Part shown: piece by piece, positions 1 through 7,526 of the stretch
Layout of the letters: every line of letters starts with the position of its first letter
Position numbering within the stretch: the first letter of the stretch is position 1
NCBI GenBank assembly: GCA_964436975.1
Contig: CAYTET010000028.1
Coordinates: forward strand, 1 to 23,228
Length of the DNA: 23,228 nt
DNA from: CAYTET01 sp964436975
Lineage (GTDB): Bacteria > Bacillota_I > Bacilli_A > Erysipelotrichales > Erysipelotrichaceae
Direction of reading: 5' to 3'
The notes under the pieces: generated by a model
What the model was told of the DNA's origin: nothing
What the model saw: only the letters and a program-made list of their open reading frames with translations
Database searches by the model: none
Position numbers and translations under genes: made by a program

Positions 1-459
1 GATAACCTGCATGGTTATGGTTGATCCGCCCTGGGAGAAATCCAGTGACTTTATATTTTCGATAAAGGCTTTGGTGAAACGCGGTAAGTCAAAGCCGGGA
101 TGCTCAAAATAACGCGAGTCCTCAACCGACAGGAAAGCGTCAATAACGACCTGGGGAATATCGTTGTATGAAACATTGACCCGGTCTTCTTTGCCCAGAT
201 GGGCTATTTCATTACCGGCATCATCATAAACAATGGAAACTTCGGTTGATTCCAGATCTTCAGCGTTAAGAACAATGTCACTCTTGTCAAGAATGATCTT
301 AATAACACTGACTCCGGAAAAGGCTCCCAGCAAACCAAAAAAGACGATTAAAAACATAATCGTGTTGGCTACTTTTCTTACTTTATAACGAGTAGAGTGC
401 CCGTTTGAATCAACTGCTGTTCCCGTTTGTTTCTTCTTTTTGTTAAACAAGAAAGCCAT
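1..459 (-). CDS. Class A penicillin-binding protein (PBP1A-like), N-terminal part, cut by window edge
   Basis: Bifunctional peptidoglycan glycosyltransferase/transpeptidase; only the first 153 residues are in the window and the gene runs off the left edge. The reading frame was translated by hand from the ATG at 459. It has a Lys-rich cytoplasmic start (FNKKKKQ), one membrane segment at about residues 31-56, then the beginning of the glycosyltransferase (GT51) domain. The GT51 motif VEDSRYFEHPG places the catalytic Glu at residue 113, and GGSTITMQ (144-151) is the second family motif. The start lies 2 bases beyond the recU stop, and an AGGAGA ribosome site sits inside the recU end, so the two are co-transcribed. 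This recU-PBP pairing is common in Bacillota. The transpeptidase domain is not visible, so PBP1A versus another class A PBP cannot be settled. Confidence 0.92.
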   Translation of the reverse strand, partial: MAFLFNKKKKQTGTAVDSNGHSTRYKVRKVANTIMFLIVFFGLLGAFSGVSVIKIILDKSDIVLNAEDLESTEVSIVYDDAGNEIAHLGKEDRVNVSYNDIPQVVIDAFLSVEDSRYFEHPGFDLPRFTKAFIENIKSLDFSQGGSTITMQVI

Positions 460-461
460 TG

Positions 462-1037
462 TTATTTCTCCTTTGGATAAAGTTTATCAATAATGGAAAG
501 ATAATCAATACGGAGGTTGTAGCGATAAGGAATGAGATAAGCGCTGTCTTTAAACCACTGATGCTTAATCGTTTTGGCTCCGCCATCATATAATTCAAGA
601 ATCAGGCCGGCCGGAACATAATACGTTTCATCATAAGCCACAAAGCGGATAATCATAAAGGCAATGCCGCCGTAGCGGAGAACCCGCCGTAAATGCTCAA
701 ACTGATGGGGATGAACGATATTCATCGGCATTGAGGTTGAGGAATGCGTTTCCTTAGCTTCAAAATCAATATAGCGGCCCTGGTAAATCCCGTTGTAATC
801 GGTTGTGCTGGGCGTCTGGTAATAAGCTTCAACAATCTTGGCGGTCTGGCGCGATTTGTAATCAACTTTTACAATCTGCACCGGAATCGGCTTTTTGTAG
901 ATGGCCGCCCGGTCAATGTCAAGGTAATACCGGTTTGTGGCATTGAGATCATCTTCCAGGGGCATGCCCCGGCGCCCGTATTCAATTTTTTTTGACGGTG
1001 TACTTGAAGTACTTTTCTTGTTGGGGTATCCCACCAT
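462..1037 (-). CDS. recU: Holliday junction resolvase RecU
   Basis: Endonuclease that cuts four-way DNA junctions in recombination and chromosome segregation; the Gram-positive counterpart of RuvC, acting with RuvAB (encoded at 3899-5504). The 191-residue protein matches the family from GRRGMPLEDDLN (21-32) onward. The nuclease core is TTDYNGIYQGRYIDFEAKET (78-97), with Asp80, Glu93 and Lys95 at the expected metal/catalytic positions. The N-terminal stretch of about 20 Ser/Lys/Thr-rich residues is typical. The ATG at 1037 follows a GGTGATC ribosome-site-like sequence and a good promoter with only a short untranslated leader. First gene of a leftward operon with the PBP gene. Confidence 0.95.
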   Translation of the reverse strand: MVGYPNKKSTSSTPSKKIEYGRRGMPLEDDLNATNRYYLDIDRAAIYKKPIPVQIVKVDYKSRQTAKIVEAYYQTPSTTDYNGIYQGRYIDFEAKETHSSTSMPMNIVHPHQFEHLRRVLRYGGIAFMIIRFVAYDETYYVPAGLILELYDGGAKTIKHQWFKDSAYLIPYRYNLRIDYLSIIDKLYPKEK

Positions 1038-1054
1038 TTCTGATCACCGGCTTC

Positions 1055-1083
1055 ATTATAAACGATTGAACCATCATTGACAA
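1055..1083 (-). promoter_or_regulatory. Sigma-A type promoter for recU-PBP operon
   Basis: Read on the minus strand: -35 TTGTCA (1078-1083), a 17-base spacer, then a perfect -10 TATAAT (1055-1060). Transcription would start near 1048, about 10 bases before the recU start codon. No other good promoter is seen upstream of recU. Confidence 0.75.
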
Positions 1084-1454
1084 ATTGCCAATGAATTATT
1101 AGAAGAGAATGAAGGGCATTTATTGCTGATTATGGCGGTATTTTATCCAATAAATTTTGTTTTAAGCCGTCAGTCTGATGATTCAATGTCACAGCAGAGG
1201 AAGCATATTGGCAAGGGTTCTTAAAAAGTTTTCTCATTTATGCGTTCTTTGGCCGGTAAACTCTACGCATGAAGAAAGGGCCAGCCAGACGGATAAGGCC
1301 GCGACAGCATAAAAAGGATAGATCAATGGCCGTGGTAGTGATGGATTATTATGTCTAGGCGGTTGTATAGAACCATATATTAGCAATCGCCAAAAAGGGT
1401 GAAAAATAGCCTTTTTTAAATAGCCGAATACGTCAGATATGGTATTAAAAAGCA
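1084..1454. other. Intergenic stretch between divergent recU and rplU promoters, no convincing gene
   Basis: About 370 bases with no recognised gene or RNA. A plus-strand open frame of about 45 codons ends at the TAA near 1224 and a minus-strand frame of 73 codons lies at 1234-1455. Neither has a Shine-Dalgarno sequence or a recognisable family, and the minus-strand frame begins at the edge of the rplU promoter. A weak A/T-rich hairpin (AAAAAGG at 1392-1398 with CCTTTTT at 1410-1416) is present. The stretch looks like non-coding or decayed sequence. Confidence 0.5.
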
Positions 1455-1483
1455 TTGAAAGTTAGGAAATGATATGGTAATAT
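1455..1483 (+). promoter_or_regulatory. Sigma-A type promoter for rplU operon
   Basis: -35 TTGAAA (1455-1460), 17-base spacer, -10 TAATAT (1478-1483). Predicted start near 1490 gives a leader of about 100 nucleotides ahead of rplU, which holds the structured L21 leader. Confidence 0.75.
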
Positions 1484-1489
1484 TCTCTT

Positions 1490-1591
1490 GTTGTCGTCCT
1501 GTACGGACTGCAACCGCTCTTGATTACGGTTCAAAGTATGGGAAACCATCACCTGATAAGGCGAGTCTGAGTACATGACAGGAGGTAAAAT
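1490..1591 (+). ncRNA. Structured 5' leader of rplU (L21-leader-like cis-regulatory RNA)
   Basis: Roughly 100 nucleotides of leader with several local helices: AACCG (1512-1516) with CGGTT (1527-1531); ATGG (1538-1541) closed by a GAAA tetraloop with CCAT (1546-1549); CCT (1552-1554) with AGG (1559-1561). The 5' segment TCCTGTAC (1498-1505 region) is complementary in blocks to GTACA and ACAGGA (1571-1583 region). The second block overlaps the rplU Shine-Dalgarno sequence ACAGGAGG (1578-1585). L21 leaders are a known Bacillota RNA family thought to mediate autoregulation by ribosomal protein. Assignment to that family rests on position and structure; I could not run a covariance model. Confidence 0.6.
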
Positions 1592-1903
1592 ATGTACGCG
1601 ATTATTGATAATGGTGGCAAGCAGCTGAAGGTGGAAGTCGGCCAGCAGATCTATGTTGAAAAACTGGATGCCCAGGCCGGCGACGAGATTGTCTTTGACA
1701 AAGTGTTAGCCTGCTCCGATTCAAAAATGGTCGTTGGAACACCTTATATTAAGGGTGCCAAGGTCACTGCCACGGTTGACAAGCATGGCAAGATGACTAA
1801 GGTCATGAAGTTTATGTACACCCAGAAGAATCGTTCCAGCCGGGTCAAGCAGGGTCATCGCCAGCCGTTTACAAAGTGCACCATCAAAGCCATTGAAGGC
1901 TAA
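1592..1903 (+). CDS. rplU: 50S ribosomal protein L21
   Basis: bL21 binds 23S rRNA in the large subunit and contacts L20. The 103-residue length is standard for the family. It opens with the characteristic MYAIIDNGGKQLKVEVGQ and ends with the basic signature KKNRSSRVKQGHRQPFTKC-like segment (about 81-98) that gives L21 its RNA-binding face. The start is fixed by a strong ACAGGAGG ribosome site 6 bases before the ATG. First gene of rplU-prp-rpmA, the usual Bacillota arrangement; probably autoregulated through its leader. Confidence 0.97.
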   Translation: MYAIIDNGGKQLKVEVGQQIYVEKLDAQAGDEIVFDKVLACSDSKMVVGTPYIKGAKVTATVDKHGKMTKVMKFMYTQKNRSSRVKQGHRQPFTKCTIKAIEG

Positions 1904-1909
1904 GGCATT

Positions 1910-2227
1910 ATGATTAAGGTAGCTGTCAGCCGGTGCAATGGCAGTATCATCAGTTTAGAAGTTACTGGTCATGCCTTTGACGGCTTATACGGAAATGATG
2001 TTGTCTGTGCCGGCGTTTCGTCTGTTGTTATCGGACTGCTGAATGCCGTCGATGAGTTGGCCTCAGGCAGCTGTCAGATTGACAAAGACGACAGGGCCGC
2101 CCGCATCAGCATCACGGTGACCGGTGATTCATCGAAAACACAGACTGTTCTGGAAACCGGGATTATCCAGCTGAAAACGATCAGCGCGGTATATCCCAAA
2201 AGAATAAAAATATCGGAGGAAAAGTAA
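1910..2227 (+). CDS. prp: Ribosomal-processing cysteine protease Prp
   Basis: Cysteine protease that removes the N-terminal extension of ribosomal protein L27 in Firmicutes and Fusobacteria; the cleaved L27 end reaches the peptidyl-transferase centre. The 105-residue protein carries the family catalytic signature GHAFDGLYGNDVVCAGVS (20-37), with His21 and Cys33 as the expected dyad. It lies between the genes for L21 and its substrate L27 and ends directly before the rpmA start codon, so all three are translated from one message. The substrate motif is present in the neighbouring L27, which supports a working pair. Confidence 0.95.
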   Translation: MIKVAVSRCNGSIISLEVTGHAFDGLYGNDVVCAGVSSVVIGLLNAVDELASGSCQIDKDDRAARISITVTGDSSKTQTVLETGIIQLKTISAVYPKRIKISEEK

Positions 2228-2512
2228 ATGAAATACACATTGGACATACAGTTCTTTGCTTCTAAAAAGGGCGTCGGCTCCACCAAAAACGGCCGTGACT
2301 CCCATTCGAAGCGCTTAGGCTGCAAGATCGCCGACGGGCAGTTCACCCATGCCGGCTCGATTATTTACCGGCAGAGAGGGACCAAGATTCATCCGGGTCT
2401 GAATGTCGGCAGGGGCGGCGATGATACCTTGTTCGCCTTAGTCGACGGCGTTGTCAGATTTGAACATCTTGGCAAGTCAAAGAAACAGGTATCGGTATAT
2501 CCGGAAGCTTAA
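2228..2512 (+). CDS. rpmA: 50S ribosomal protein L27 with cleavable N-terminal extension
   Basis: bL27 sits near the peptidyl-transferase centre and stabilises tRNA there. The 94-residue precursor starts MKYTLDIQFFASKKGVGST. The Prp cleavage site, known in Staphylococcus aureus between the second Phe and Ala of the QFFASKKG-type motif, falls after Phe10 here, leaving a mature protein that begins ASKKGVGST. The rest (NGRDSHSKRLG, RQRGTKIHPGLNVGRGGDD) is highly conserved. A GGAGG-like site in the prp end (positions near 2215-2222) drives translation. An intrinsic terminator starts at the stop codon. Confidence 0.97.
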   Translation: MKYTLDIQFFASKKGVGSTKNGRDSHSKRLGCKIADGQFTHAGSIIYRQRGTKIHPGLNVGRGGDDTLFALVDGVVRFEHLGKSKKQVSVYPEA

Positions 2513-2536
2513 TCCCCACTTTGATGGGGATTTTTT
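2512..2536 (+). terminator. Rho-independent terminator after rpmA
   Basis: Perfect 7-bp stem ATCCCCA (2512-2518) / TGGGGAT (2525-2531), 6-base loop, then a run of Ts to 2536. It overlaps the last base of the rpmA stop. It lies only 23 bases before obgE, with no clear promoter in between, so obgE expression probably depends on partial read-through. Confidence 0.85.
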
Positions 2537-2559
2537 ATAGTATGCGGAGGTGACATCTT

Positions 2560-3852
2560 ATGGAGTTTATTGATCAGACCCATATTAAATTGAAAGCCGG
2601 CAGCGGCGGTGATGGCATTGTAGCCTTCAGAAGGGAAGCCCATGTTCCTTTAGGCGGACCTTTTGGCGGTGACGGTGGCAAAGGCGGCAGTATAATTTTT
2701 GCGGTTGATACGCATAAAAGCACGCTGCTGGACCTGCGCTACCGCAAGCAACTTGTTGCCCAGGACGGCGAAAACGGCAAGGGCAAGAAAATGCACGGGG
2801 CGAACGGTGAAGACGTGATTGTCAAAGTCCCGCAGGGCACGATTGTCAAAGACCATGCGGATGGCCGCATTATTGCCGATCTGACCAACATTGGCCAGAC
2901 AGCTGTTATCGTTTCCGGAGGCAAAGGCGGCCGCGGCAATTTTCATTTTAAATCCAGCCGCAATCCGGCCCCGGAATTCAGGGAATTAGGCGACGCCGGC
3001 GAGGAAAAGAATGTTGACGTTGAATTAAAGCTATTAGCCGATGTTGGTTTAGTCGGCTTTCCTTCCGTTGGCAAAAGTACCATTCTGTCGGTGATTTCAG
3101 CGGCCCGGCCGCAGATTGCCGACTATCCTTTTACCACCCTGGTGCCAAATCTGGGCGTTGTCAATGTCGGTGACGGCCGCTCTTTTGTGGCGGCTGATCT
3201 GCCTGGTCTGATTCAGGGCGCGGCTGAAGGCAAAGGCCTCGGCCATGAATTCTTAAGGCATATTGAAAGATGCCGGGTTATTCTGCATGTCATTGATATG
3301 AGCGGTGAATCAGGAAGAAATCCGCTGGATGACTATATAGTGATCAATGATGAACTTAAAAGATACCAGCTGATGCTGGCCCAGCGGCCGCAGCTTGTCA
3401 TTGCCAATAAAATGGACGGTTCGGCTGCCGAGGCTAATCTGCAGGCATTTAAACAAAAGTATCCTGATGTACCGGTCTATCCGGTTACGGCTTTAATCGG
3501 CGAAGGCTTAAAGCCGGTAATTTACAAGACCGCTGATCTGCTGGAAATCACTCCGGCCTTCCCGCTGCAGCAGCAAGAAGAGCAGAATGTGGGTGTGGTA
3601 TACCGCTATCAGCCGCCCCAGCCAGGCTATACGGTCAAGAAACTGGATGATACGCATTGGATTGTTGAAGGACCGCAGATTGACCGGCTGATGAAGCAGG
3701 TTGATCTGGAAAAGAACGACGAAGCCATCCGCTTTGCCGTGCAGCTGCGTAAAATGGGCGTGGAAAAAGAGCTTATTACTGCCGGCGCCCGGCAAACCGA
3801 TACAGTGTATATCAATGATTATGCCTTTGAGCTTACCGAACTGACTGATTGA
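2560..3852 (+). CDS. obgE: GTPase ObgE/CgtA
   Basis: Essential GTPase that binds the 50S subunit and takes part in its late assembly and in stress signalling. Three domains in the 430-residue protein: a Gly-rich Obg fold (1-158, with GSGGDG and GGKGGRG repeats), a G domain, and a C-terminal OCT domain (about 345-425) found in Firmicutes/Actinobacteria forms. G motifs are intact: GFPSVGKST (166-174), YPFTT switch I (189-193), DLPG (213-216), NKMD (283-286). A strong GGAGGTGA ribosome site (2546-2553) fixes the ATG. It follows rpmA as in most Bacillota; no spoIVF genes intervene. Confidence 0.97.
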   Translation: MEFIDQTHIKLKAGSGGDGIVAFRREAHVPLGGPFGGDGGKGGSIIFAVDTHKSTLLDLRYRKQLVAQDGENGKGKKMHGANGEDVIVKVPQGTIVKDHADGRIIADLTNIGQTAVIVSGGKGGRGNFHFKSSRNPAPEFRELGDAGEEKNVDVELKLLADVGLVGFPSVGKSTILSVISAARPQIADYPFTTLVPNLGVVNVGDGRSFVAADLPGLIQGAAEGKGLGHEFLRHIERCRVILHVIDMSGESGRNPLDDYIVINDELKRYQLMLAQRPQLVIANKMDGSAAEANLQAFKQKYPDVPVYPVTALIGEGLKPVIYKTADLLEITPAFPLQQQEEQNVGVVYRYQPPQPGYTVKKLDDTHWIVEGPQIDRLMKQVDLEKNDEAIRFAVQLRKMGVEKELITAGARQTDTVYINDYAFELTELTD

Positions 3853-3877
3853 GCAAGTCTTTCAGTTAAGCTATAAT
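3849..3877 (+). promoter_or_regulatory. Promoter upstream of ruvA, overlapping obgE stop
   Basis: -35 TTGAGC (3849-3854) overlaps the obgE stop codon; 17-base spacer; perfect -10 TATAAT (3872-3877). Predicted start near 3884, about 15 bases before ruvA. It would drive the long ruvA-to-polC cluster. Confidence 0.65.
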
Positions 3878-3898
3878 AGGTAGGAAAAGAGGCAAATC

Positions 3899-4474
3899 AT
3901 GATCGCATTCATTCACGGCACCGTCTTTGCCCTTAGTCAAGACAGTATTGTAATTGATAATCACGGGATAGGCTGGCAAATTAACTTCATGCAGCAGGGC
4001 TCGGTCAATCTCGGTCAGGAAGTTACCATATATACATATCAGTCTTTTGGCCAGGATGACCAGCAGCTGTTCGGTTTTCTGCAGAAATCAACGCTGGAGC
4101 TGTTCCAGCGGCTGATCATGGTAAAGGGTTTGGGGCCGAAGACGGCCTTAAAGATGCTGGCCGGCGGCAACCAGGACGAAGTGATCAAGGCCATTGAAAC
4201 CGGTGATGTCGGCTATCTTAAAAGCATGCCCGGCATTGGCAGCAAAACCGCTTCCCAGATTATTCTTGATCTGAAAGGCAAACTTGTCTCCGGTGATCAG
4301 GATCAGCCTGTTAACCAGAATATGCAGGAGGCGTTAGCGGCGCTGAAAAATCTGGGTTACAAAACTTATGAGATCAATGATATTCAGAAAGAGCTGGCCG
4401 CCACTCCGGCGGCAAGTGCCGATGAATACCTGAAAACCGCTCTGAAGCTGCTGTTAAAGCGAAAGGGAATGTGA
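3899..4474 (+). CDS. ruvA: Holliday junction branch migration protein RuvA
   Basis: DNA-binding subunit of the RuvAB motor that migrates Holliday junctions. The 191 residues show the three-domain family plan: an N-terminal OB fold (MIAFIHGTVFALSQDSIVIDN), two helix-hairpin-helix motifs (VKGLGPKTALKML, about 74-86, and MPGIGSKTASQIILDLKGKL, about 109-128), and after a short acidic/Gln linker a C-terminal helical domain (about 140-190) that contacts RuvB. The start follows an AGAGG site. One base separates it from ruvB, so the pair is translationally linked. Confidence 0.96.
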   Translation: MIAFIHGTVFALSQDSIVIDNHGIGWQINFMQQGSVNLGQEVTIYTYQSFGQDDQQLFGFLQKSTLELFQRLIMVKGLGPKTALKMLAGGNQDEVIKAIETGDVGYLKSMPGIGSKTASQIILDLKGKLVSGDQDQPVNQNMQEALAALKNLGYKTYEINDIQKELAATPAASADEYLKTALKLLLKRKGM

Positions 4475-4475
4475 C

Positions 4476-5504
4476 ATGAGTGAAACGCGTCTGTTGGATC
4501 CGCAAAGTGAGCAGAATGACGAAGATGCCAGTCTGCGTCCGGAATTACTGAAAGATTTTGTCGGTCAGGATATCCTGAAGAAAAATCTGGAAATTTTCAT
4601 TGCGGCGGCCAAAAAGCGCAATGAAGCTCTTGATCATGTTCTTCTGTACGGGCCCCCGGGTCTGGGCAAAACCACGCTGGCTTATATTCTGGCTCATGAG
4701 ATGGGCAGCAACATCCGCACGACTTCCGGTCCGTCATTAGAGCGGCAGGGTGATCTGGCGGCTATTCTGTCATCGCTGGAAGCCGGCGATGTTCTTTTTA
4801 TTGATGAAATCCACCGGCTGCCCAAGCCGATTGAAGAAGTTTTATATCCGGCCATGGAGGACTACAGCATTGATGTCATCATCGGCAAGGATCAGGGTGT
4901 CCGTTCCATCCGACTGGATCTGCCGCCGTTTACCCTGGTGGGCGCCACTACCCGGGCCGGCGATTTGTCCGCGCCGCTGCGGGACCGCTTCGGCATTACC
5001 AGCAAACTGGATTACTATGATGTGACCCAGCTGGAAACGATTATTAAAAGAACCGCCCGGGTCATGGAGACTTCCATTGACGAAGAGGCGGTTAATGAAA
5101 TAGCCAAAAGATCACGGGGCACGCCGCGCATAGCCAACCGGCTGTTCCGCCGCATCAGGGATTTTGCCCAGATTTTAAAGGACGGCCATATCGATTTGGA
5201 AATTGCCCAGCTGGCTTTGCAGCGGCTGAAAGTCGATCCTATCGGTCTTGATGATGTTGATCACCGCTATCTGATGGGCATTATTGAACGCTTCAGGGGC
5301 GGCCCGGTCGGCCTTGATGCGCTGGCCAGCAGCATTGCCGAAGAAACGACCACGCTGGAAGATGTCTATGAACCGTACCTGCTGCAGATCGGCTTTATCG
5401 TGCGGACCCCGCGGGGCCGGATGGTAACAGAGAAAGCCTATAATCATCTGGGCATACCATATAAGAAAACTGATAAGGACCGTACGCTGTTTGACAGTGA
5501 ATAA
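4476..5504 (+). CDS. ruvB: Holliday junction branch migration ATPase RuvB
   Basis: AAA+ hexameric motor of RuvAB. The 342 residues are of normal length. Walker A GPPGLGKTT is at 59-67, Walker B DEIHR at 110-114, sensor 1 GATTR at 156-160, and the conserved PLRDRFG loop that carries the trans-acting arginine at 167-173. The C-terminal winged helix (about 265-335) includes the family sequence RFRGGPVGLDALA. The ATG is one base after the ruvA stop, with an AAAGGGA site inside ruvA. No ruvC; RecU (462-1037) fills that role in this lineage. Confidence 0.97.
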   Translation: MSETRLLDPQSEQNDEDASLRPELLKDFVGQDILKKNLEIFIAAAKKRNEALDHVLLYGPPGLGKTTLAYILAHEMGSNIRTTSGPSLERQGDLAAILSSLEAGDVLFIDEIHRLPKPIEEVLYPAMEDYSIDVIIGKDQGVRSIRLDLPPFTLVGATTRAGDLSAPLRDRFGITSKLDYYDVTQLETIIKRTARVMETSIDEEAVNEIAKRSRGTPRIANRLFRRIRDFAQILKDGHIDLEIAQLALQRLKVDPIGLDDVDHRYLMGIIERFRGGPVGLDALASSIAEETTTLEDVYEPYLLQIGFIVRTPRGRMVTEKAYNHLGIPYKKTDKDRTLFDSE

Positions 5505-5527
5505 AACTTATTGAAAGGGGTGCTGCT

Positions 5528-6628
5528 ATGAAAGTAATAATGGCAACCGGGGGAACCGGCGGACATATTTATCCGGCCTTGCGGCTGGCTGAAGAGCTGA
5601 AAGAACAAAAACCTGATGCCGATATTCTGTTTATCGGCAACAGTGAGCGGATCGAAGCCCAGATTATCCCGCAGCAGGGCTATTCCTTTGAAGGAATAAC
5701 GGCGGCGGCCTTCAATAACACCAGTTTCATATCCAAGTTTGCCCGGGCCCGGGTGCTTTACAGTGCCTATAAGACCTGCCTTAAAATAATTGATAATTAC
5801 CAGCCGGATATAGTCGTAGGTTTTGGCGGGTATGTAACAGTGCCGGTTGTTTTAGCCGGACATCATCGTCATATACCGACCATAATCCATGAACAGAATT
5901 CCTATGTCGGCATGGCCAACCGCCTGCTGGGCCATTACGCCGATGCGGTGGTGACCTGCTATGACAGCGCCAATGACCGCTTTCCGGCCGCCAAGGTTTA
6001 TCCGTTGGGCAATCCGCGGGCCAGTTTACATGTTGACAGCGCTGAAAGCACGGCTTATCTGCAGTCTTTAGGCCTTGATACCGCCCGTCCGACGGTGCTG
6101 GTTGTAATGGGCTCGCTGGGGTCAGCGAGTGTCAATGCCAAAATGATTGACGCCATCCGGTTATTTAAGGATAAACCGTACAATATCCTTTACGTCACCG
6201 GACCGAAAGGCTATGACAGCTTCCGGCAGAGTGTTGATCCGGTCGGGTCCAACATTACCGTTGTTCCCTATATTGACCAGGCCAGAGCCGTCCGAAACTG
6301 TGTCATGGCAATCAGCCGGGGCGGGGCCACCAGTGCCTGTGAATACCAGTCATTAGGCATCCCGACGATTATTATTCCCAGTCCCTATGTGCCCAACAAT
6401 CACCAGTTTCATAACGCCATGGCGATGGTTGACAGAGGAGCCGCCAAGATTATAGAAGAAAAAGATCTGCAGGCTGACTCTTTAGTGGCCGCCGTTGACA
6501 GTCTGATTGACAGTCCGGCTGAAAGAGAAGCCATGAAACAGGCGGCCCTGGCCATGAGCCATCCGCAGGCGGCTGCTGATTTTGCCCATCTCGTAGTCCG
6601 ACTGGCAGGTAACAGAAATGAACAGTGA
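5528..6628 (+). CDS. murG: UDP-N-acetylglucosamine--N-acetylmuramyl-(pentapeptide) pyrophosphoryl-undecaprenol N-acetylglucosamine transferase MurG
   Basis: Adds GlcNAc to lipid I to make lipid II on the inner face of the membrane. The 366-residue GT-B fold enzyme has the first Gly-rich loop ATGGTGGHIYPA (6-17), the acceptor-side HEQNSYVGMANRLL segment, a second glycine loop (MGSLGSA, a mild variant of the usual MGGSQGA), and the donor-binding region ISRGGATSACEYQSLGIPTI followed by PYVPNNHQFHNA. GAAAGGGG before the ATG is the ribosome site. It overlaps murB by 11 bases. The usual ftsW/spoVE upstream partner is absent; ruvB is there instead. Confidence 0.96.
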   Translation: MKVIMATGGTGGHIYPALRLAEELKEQKPDADILFIGNSERIEAQIIPQQGYSFEGITAAAFNNTSFISKFARARVLYSAYKTCLKIIDNYQPDIVVGFGGYVTVPVVLAGHHRHIPTIIHEQNSYVGMANRLLGHYADAVVTCYDSANDRFPAAKVYPLGNPRASLHVDSAESTAYLQSLGLDTARPTVLVVMGSLGSASVNAKMIDAIRLFKDKPYNILYVTGPKGYDSFRQSVDPVGSNITVVPYIDQARAVRNCVMAISRGGATSACEYQSLGIPTIIIPSPYVPNNHQFHNAMAMVDRGAAKIIEEKDLQADSLVAAVDSLIDSPAEREAMKQAALAMSHPQAAADFAHLVVRLAGNRNEQ

Positions 6629-7526
6629 AATTGAAAAGAAACTGAAGATATGCGGGGAAGTCGAAGTCGGTCAGATGATGAGCGAACTGACAACCCTGCG
6701 GGTTGGCGGACCGGTCGATTATGTCATCTATCCGCACAACAACTTCAATCTGATAAATACGATTGAGCTATTGAAGAAAAACCGCATTCCCTACAAAGTG
6801 CTGGGAAACGGCTCCAATATCCTGGCTTCTGACCAGCCTTTTCATGGTGTAATCATTAAACCGACCCGCTTCTTTGATGATTTTGCCATTGACGATGATG
6901 TCATGCTGGCCCAGTCCGGCTGTTCGATTATTGCGCTGGCCTACCAGGCCATGACCTGCGGGCTGTCCGGTCTGGAGTTTGCCAGCGGCATTCCGGGAAC
7001 GGCCGGCGGCTGTCTTTACATGAACGCCGGAGCTTATAAAAGCAGCATGAGTGATATTGTGGAAGCGGTCCAAGTGCTGGCGGATGACCAGATATTCTGG
7101 CTGAACAAACGGGAATGTCATTTCGGCTACCGCAGTTCAGTCTTCCAGAAACATGCGGATTGGACCATTTTAAGTGTGAAGCTGCAGCTGAAAAGACTGG
7201 ACAGCGATAAAATCAGGAACCTGATGGAACAGCGCCAGGCCAAACGAATGGCAACCCAGCCTTTGGATATGCCCAGTGCCGGCAGCGTTTTCCGCAATCC
7301 GCAGGGGCATTTTGCCTGGGAGTTCATTGATGAGATCGGCTACCGGGGCCGCCAGATCGGCGATGCCGCCGTCAGCTGTAAGCATCCCAACTTTATTGTT
7401 AATGCCGGACATGCCAAAAGCTGTCAGATTGCCCAGCTGATTGATGAAATCCAGACCCAGGTCAAAGAAAAGCACAATATTGAACTTGTCCGTGAAGTGG
7501 AAATGTTCAACTGGCCGCTAAAATGA
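6618..7526 (+). CDS. murB: UDP-N-acetylenolpyruvoylglucosamine reductase MurB
   Basis: FAD/NADPH enzyme that makes UDP-MurNAc in cytoplasmic peptidoglycan precursor synthesis. The 302 residues fit the shorter type II class common in Bacillota. FAD-binding motifs are TTLRVGGP (25-32), GNGSNIL (63-69) and GIPGTAGG (124-131). The proton-donor serine is Ser223 in SAGSVFRNP (220-228), and the C-terminal conserved Glu lies in LVREVEMF (290-297). It starts inside the end of murG (11-base overlap) and overlaps divIB by 4 bases (ATGA), so murG-murB-divIB form a coupled block as in Bacillus. Confidence 0.96.
   Translation: MNSEIEKKLKICGEVEVGQMMSELTTLRVGGPVDYVIYPHNNFNLINTIELLKKNRIPYKVLGNGSNILASDQPFHGVIIKPTRFFDDFAIDDDVMLAQSGCSIIALAYQAMTCGLSGLEFASGIPGTAGGCLYMNAGAYKSSMSDIVEAVQVLADDQIFWLNKRECHFGYRSSVFQKHADWTILSVKLQLKRLDSDKIRNLMEQRQAKRMATQPLDMPSAGSVFRNPQGHFAWEFIDEIGYRGRQIGDAAVSCKHPNFIVNAGHAKSCQIAQLIDEIQTQVKEKHNIELVREVEMFNWPLK

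Noticed and set aside
1392..1416. Hairpin AAAAAGG / CCTTTTT resembling a terminator
   Set aside because: Only two G-C pairs, an 11-base loop, and no gene on either strand that would need it there.
1234..1455. 73-codon minus-strand open frame in the recU-rplU gap
   Set aside because: No ribosome site, no recognisable family, and its start abuts the rplU promoter.
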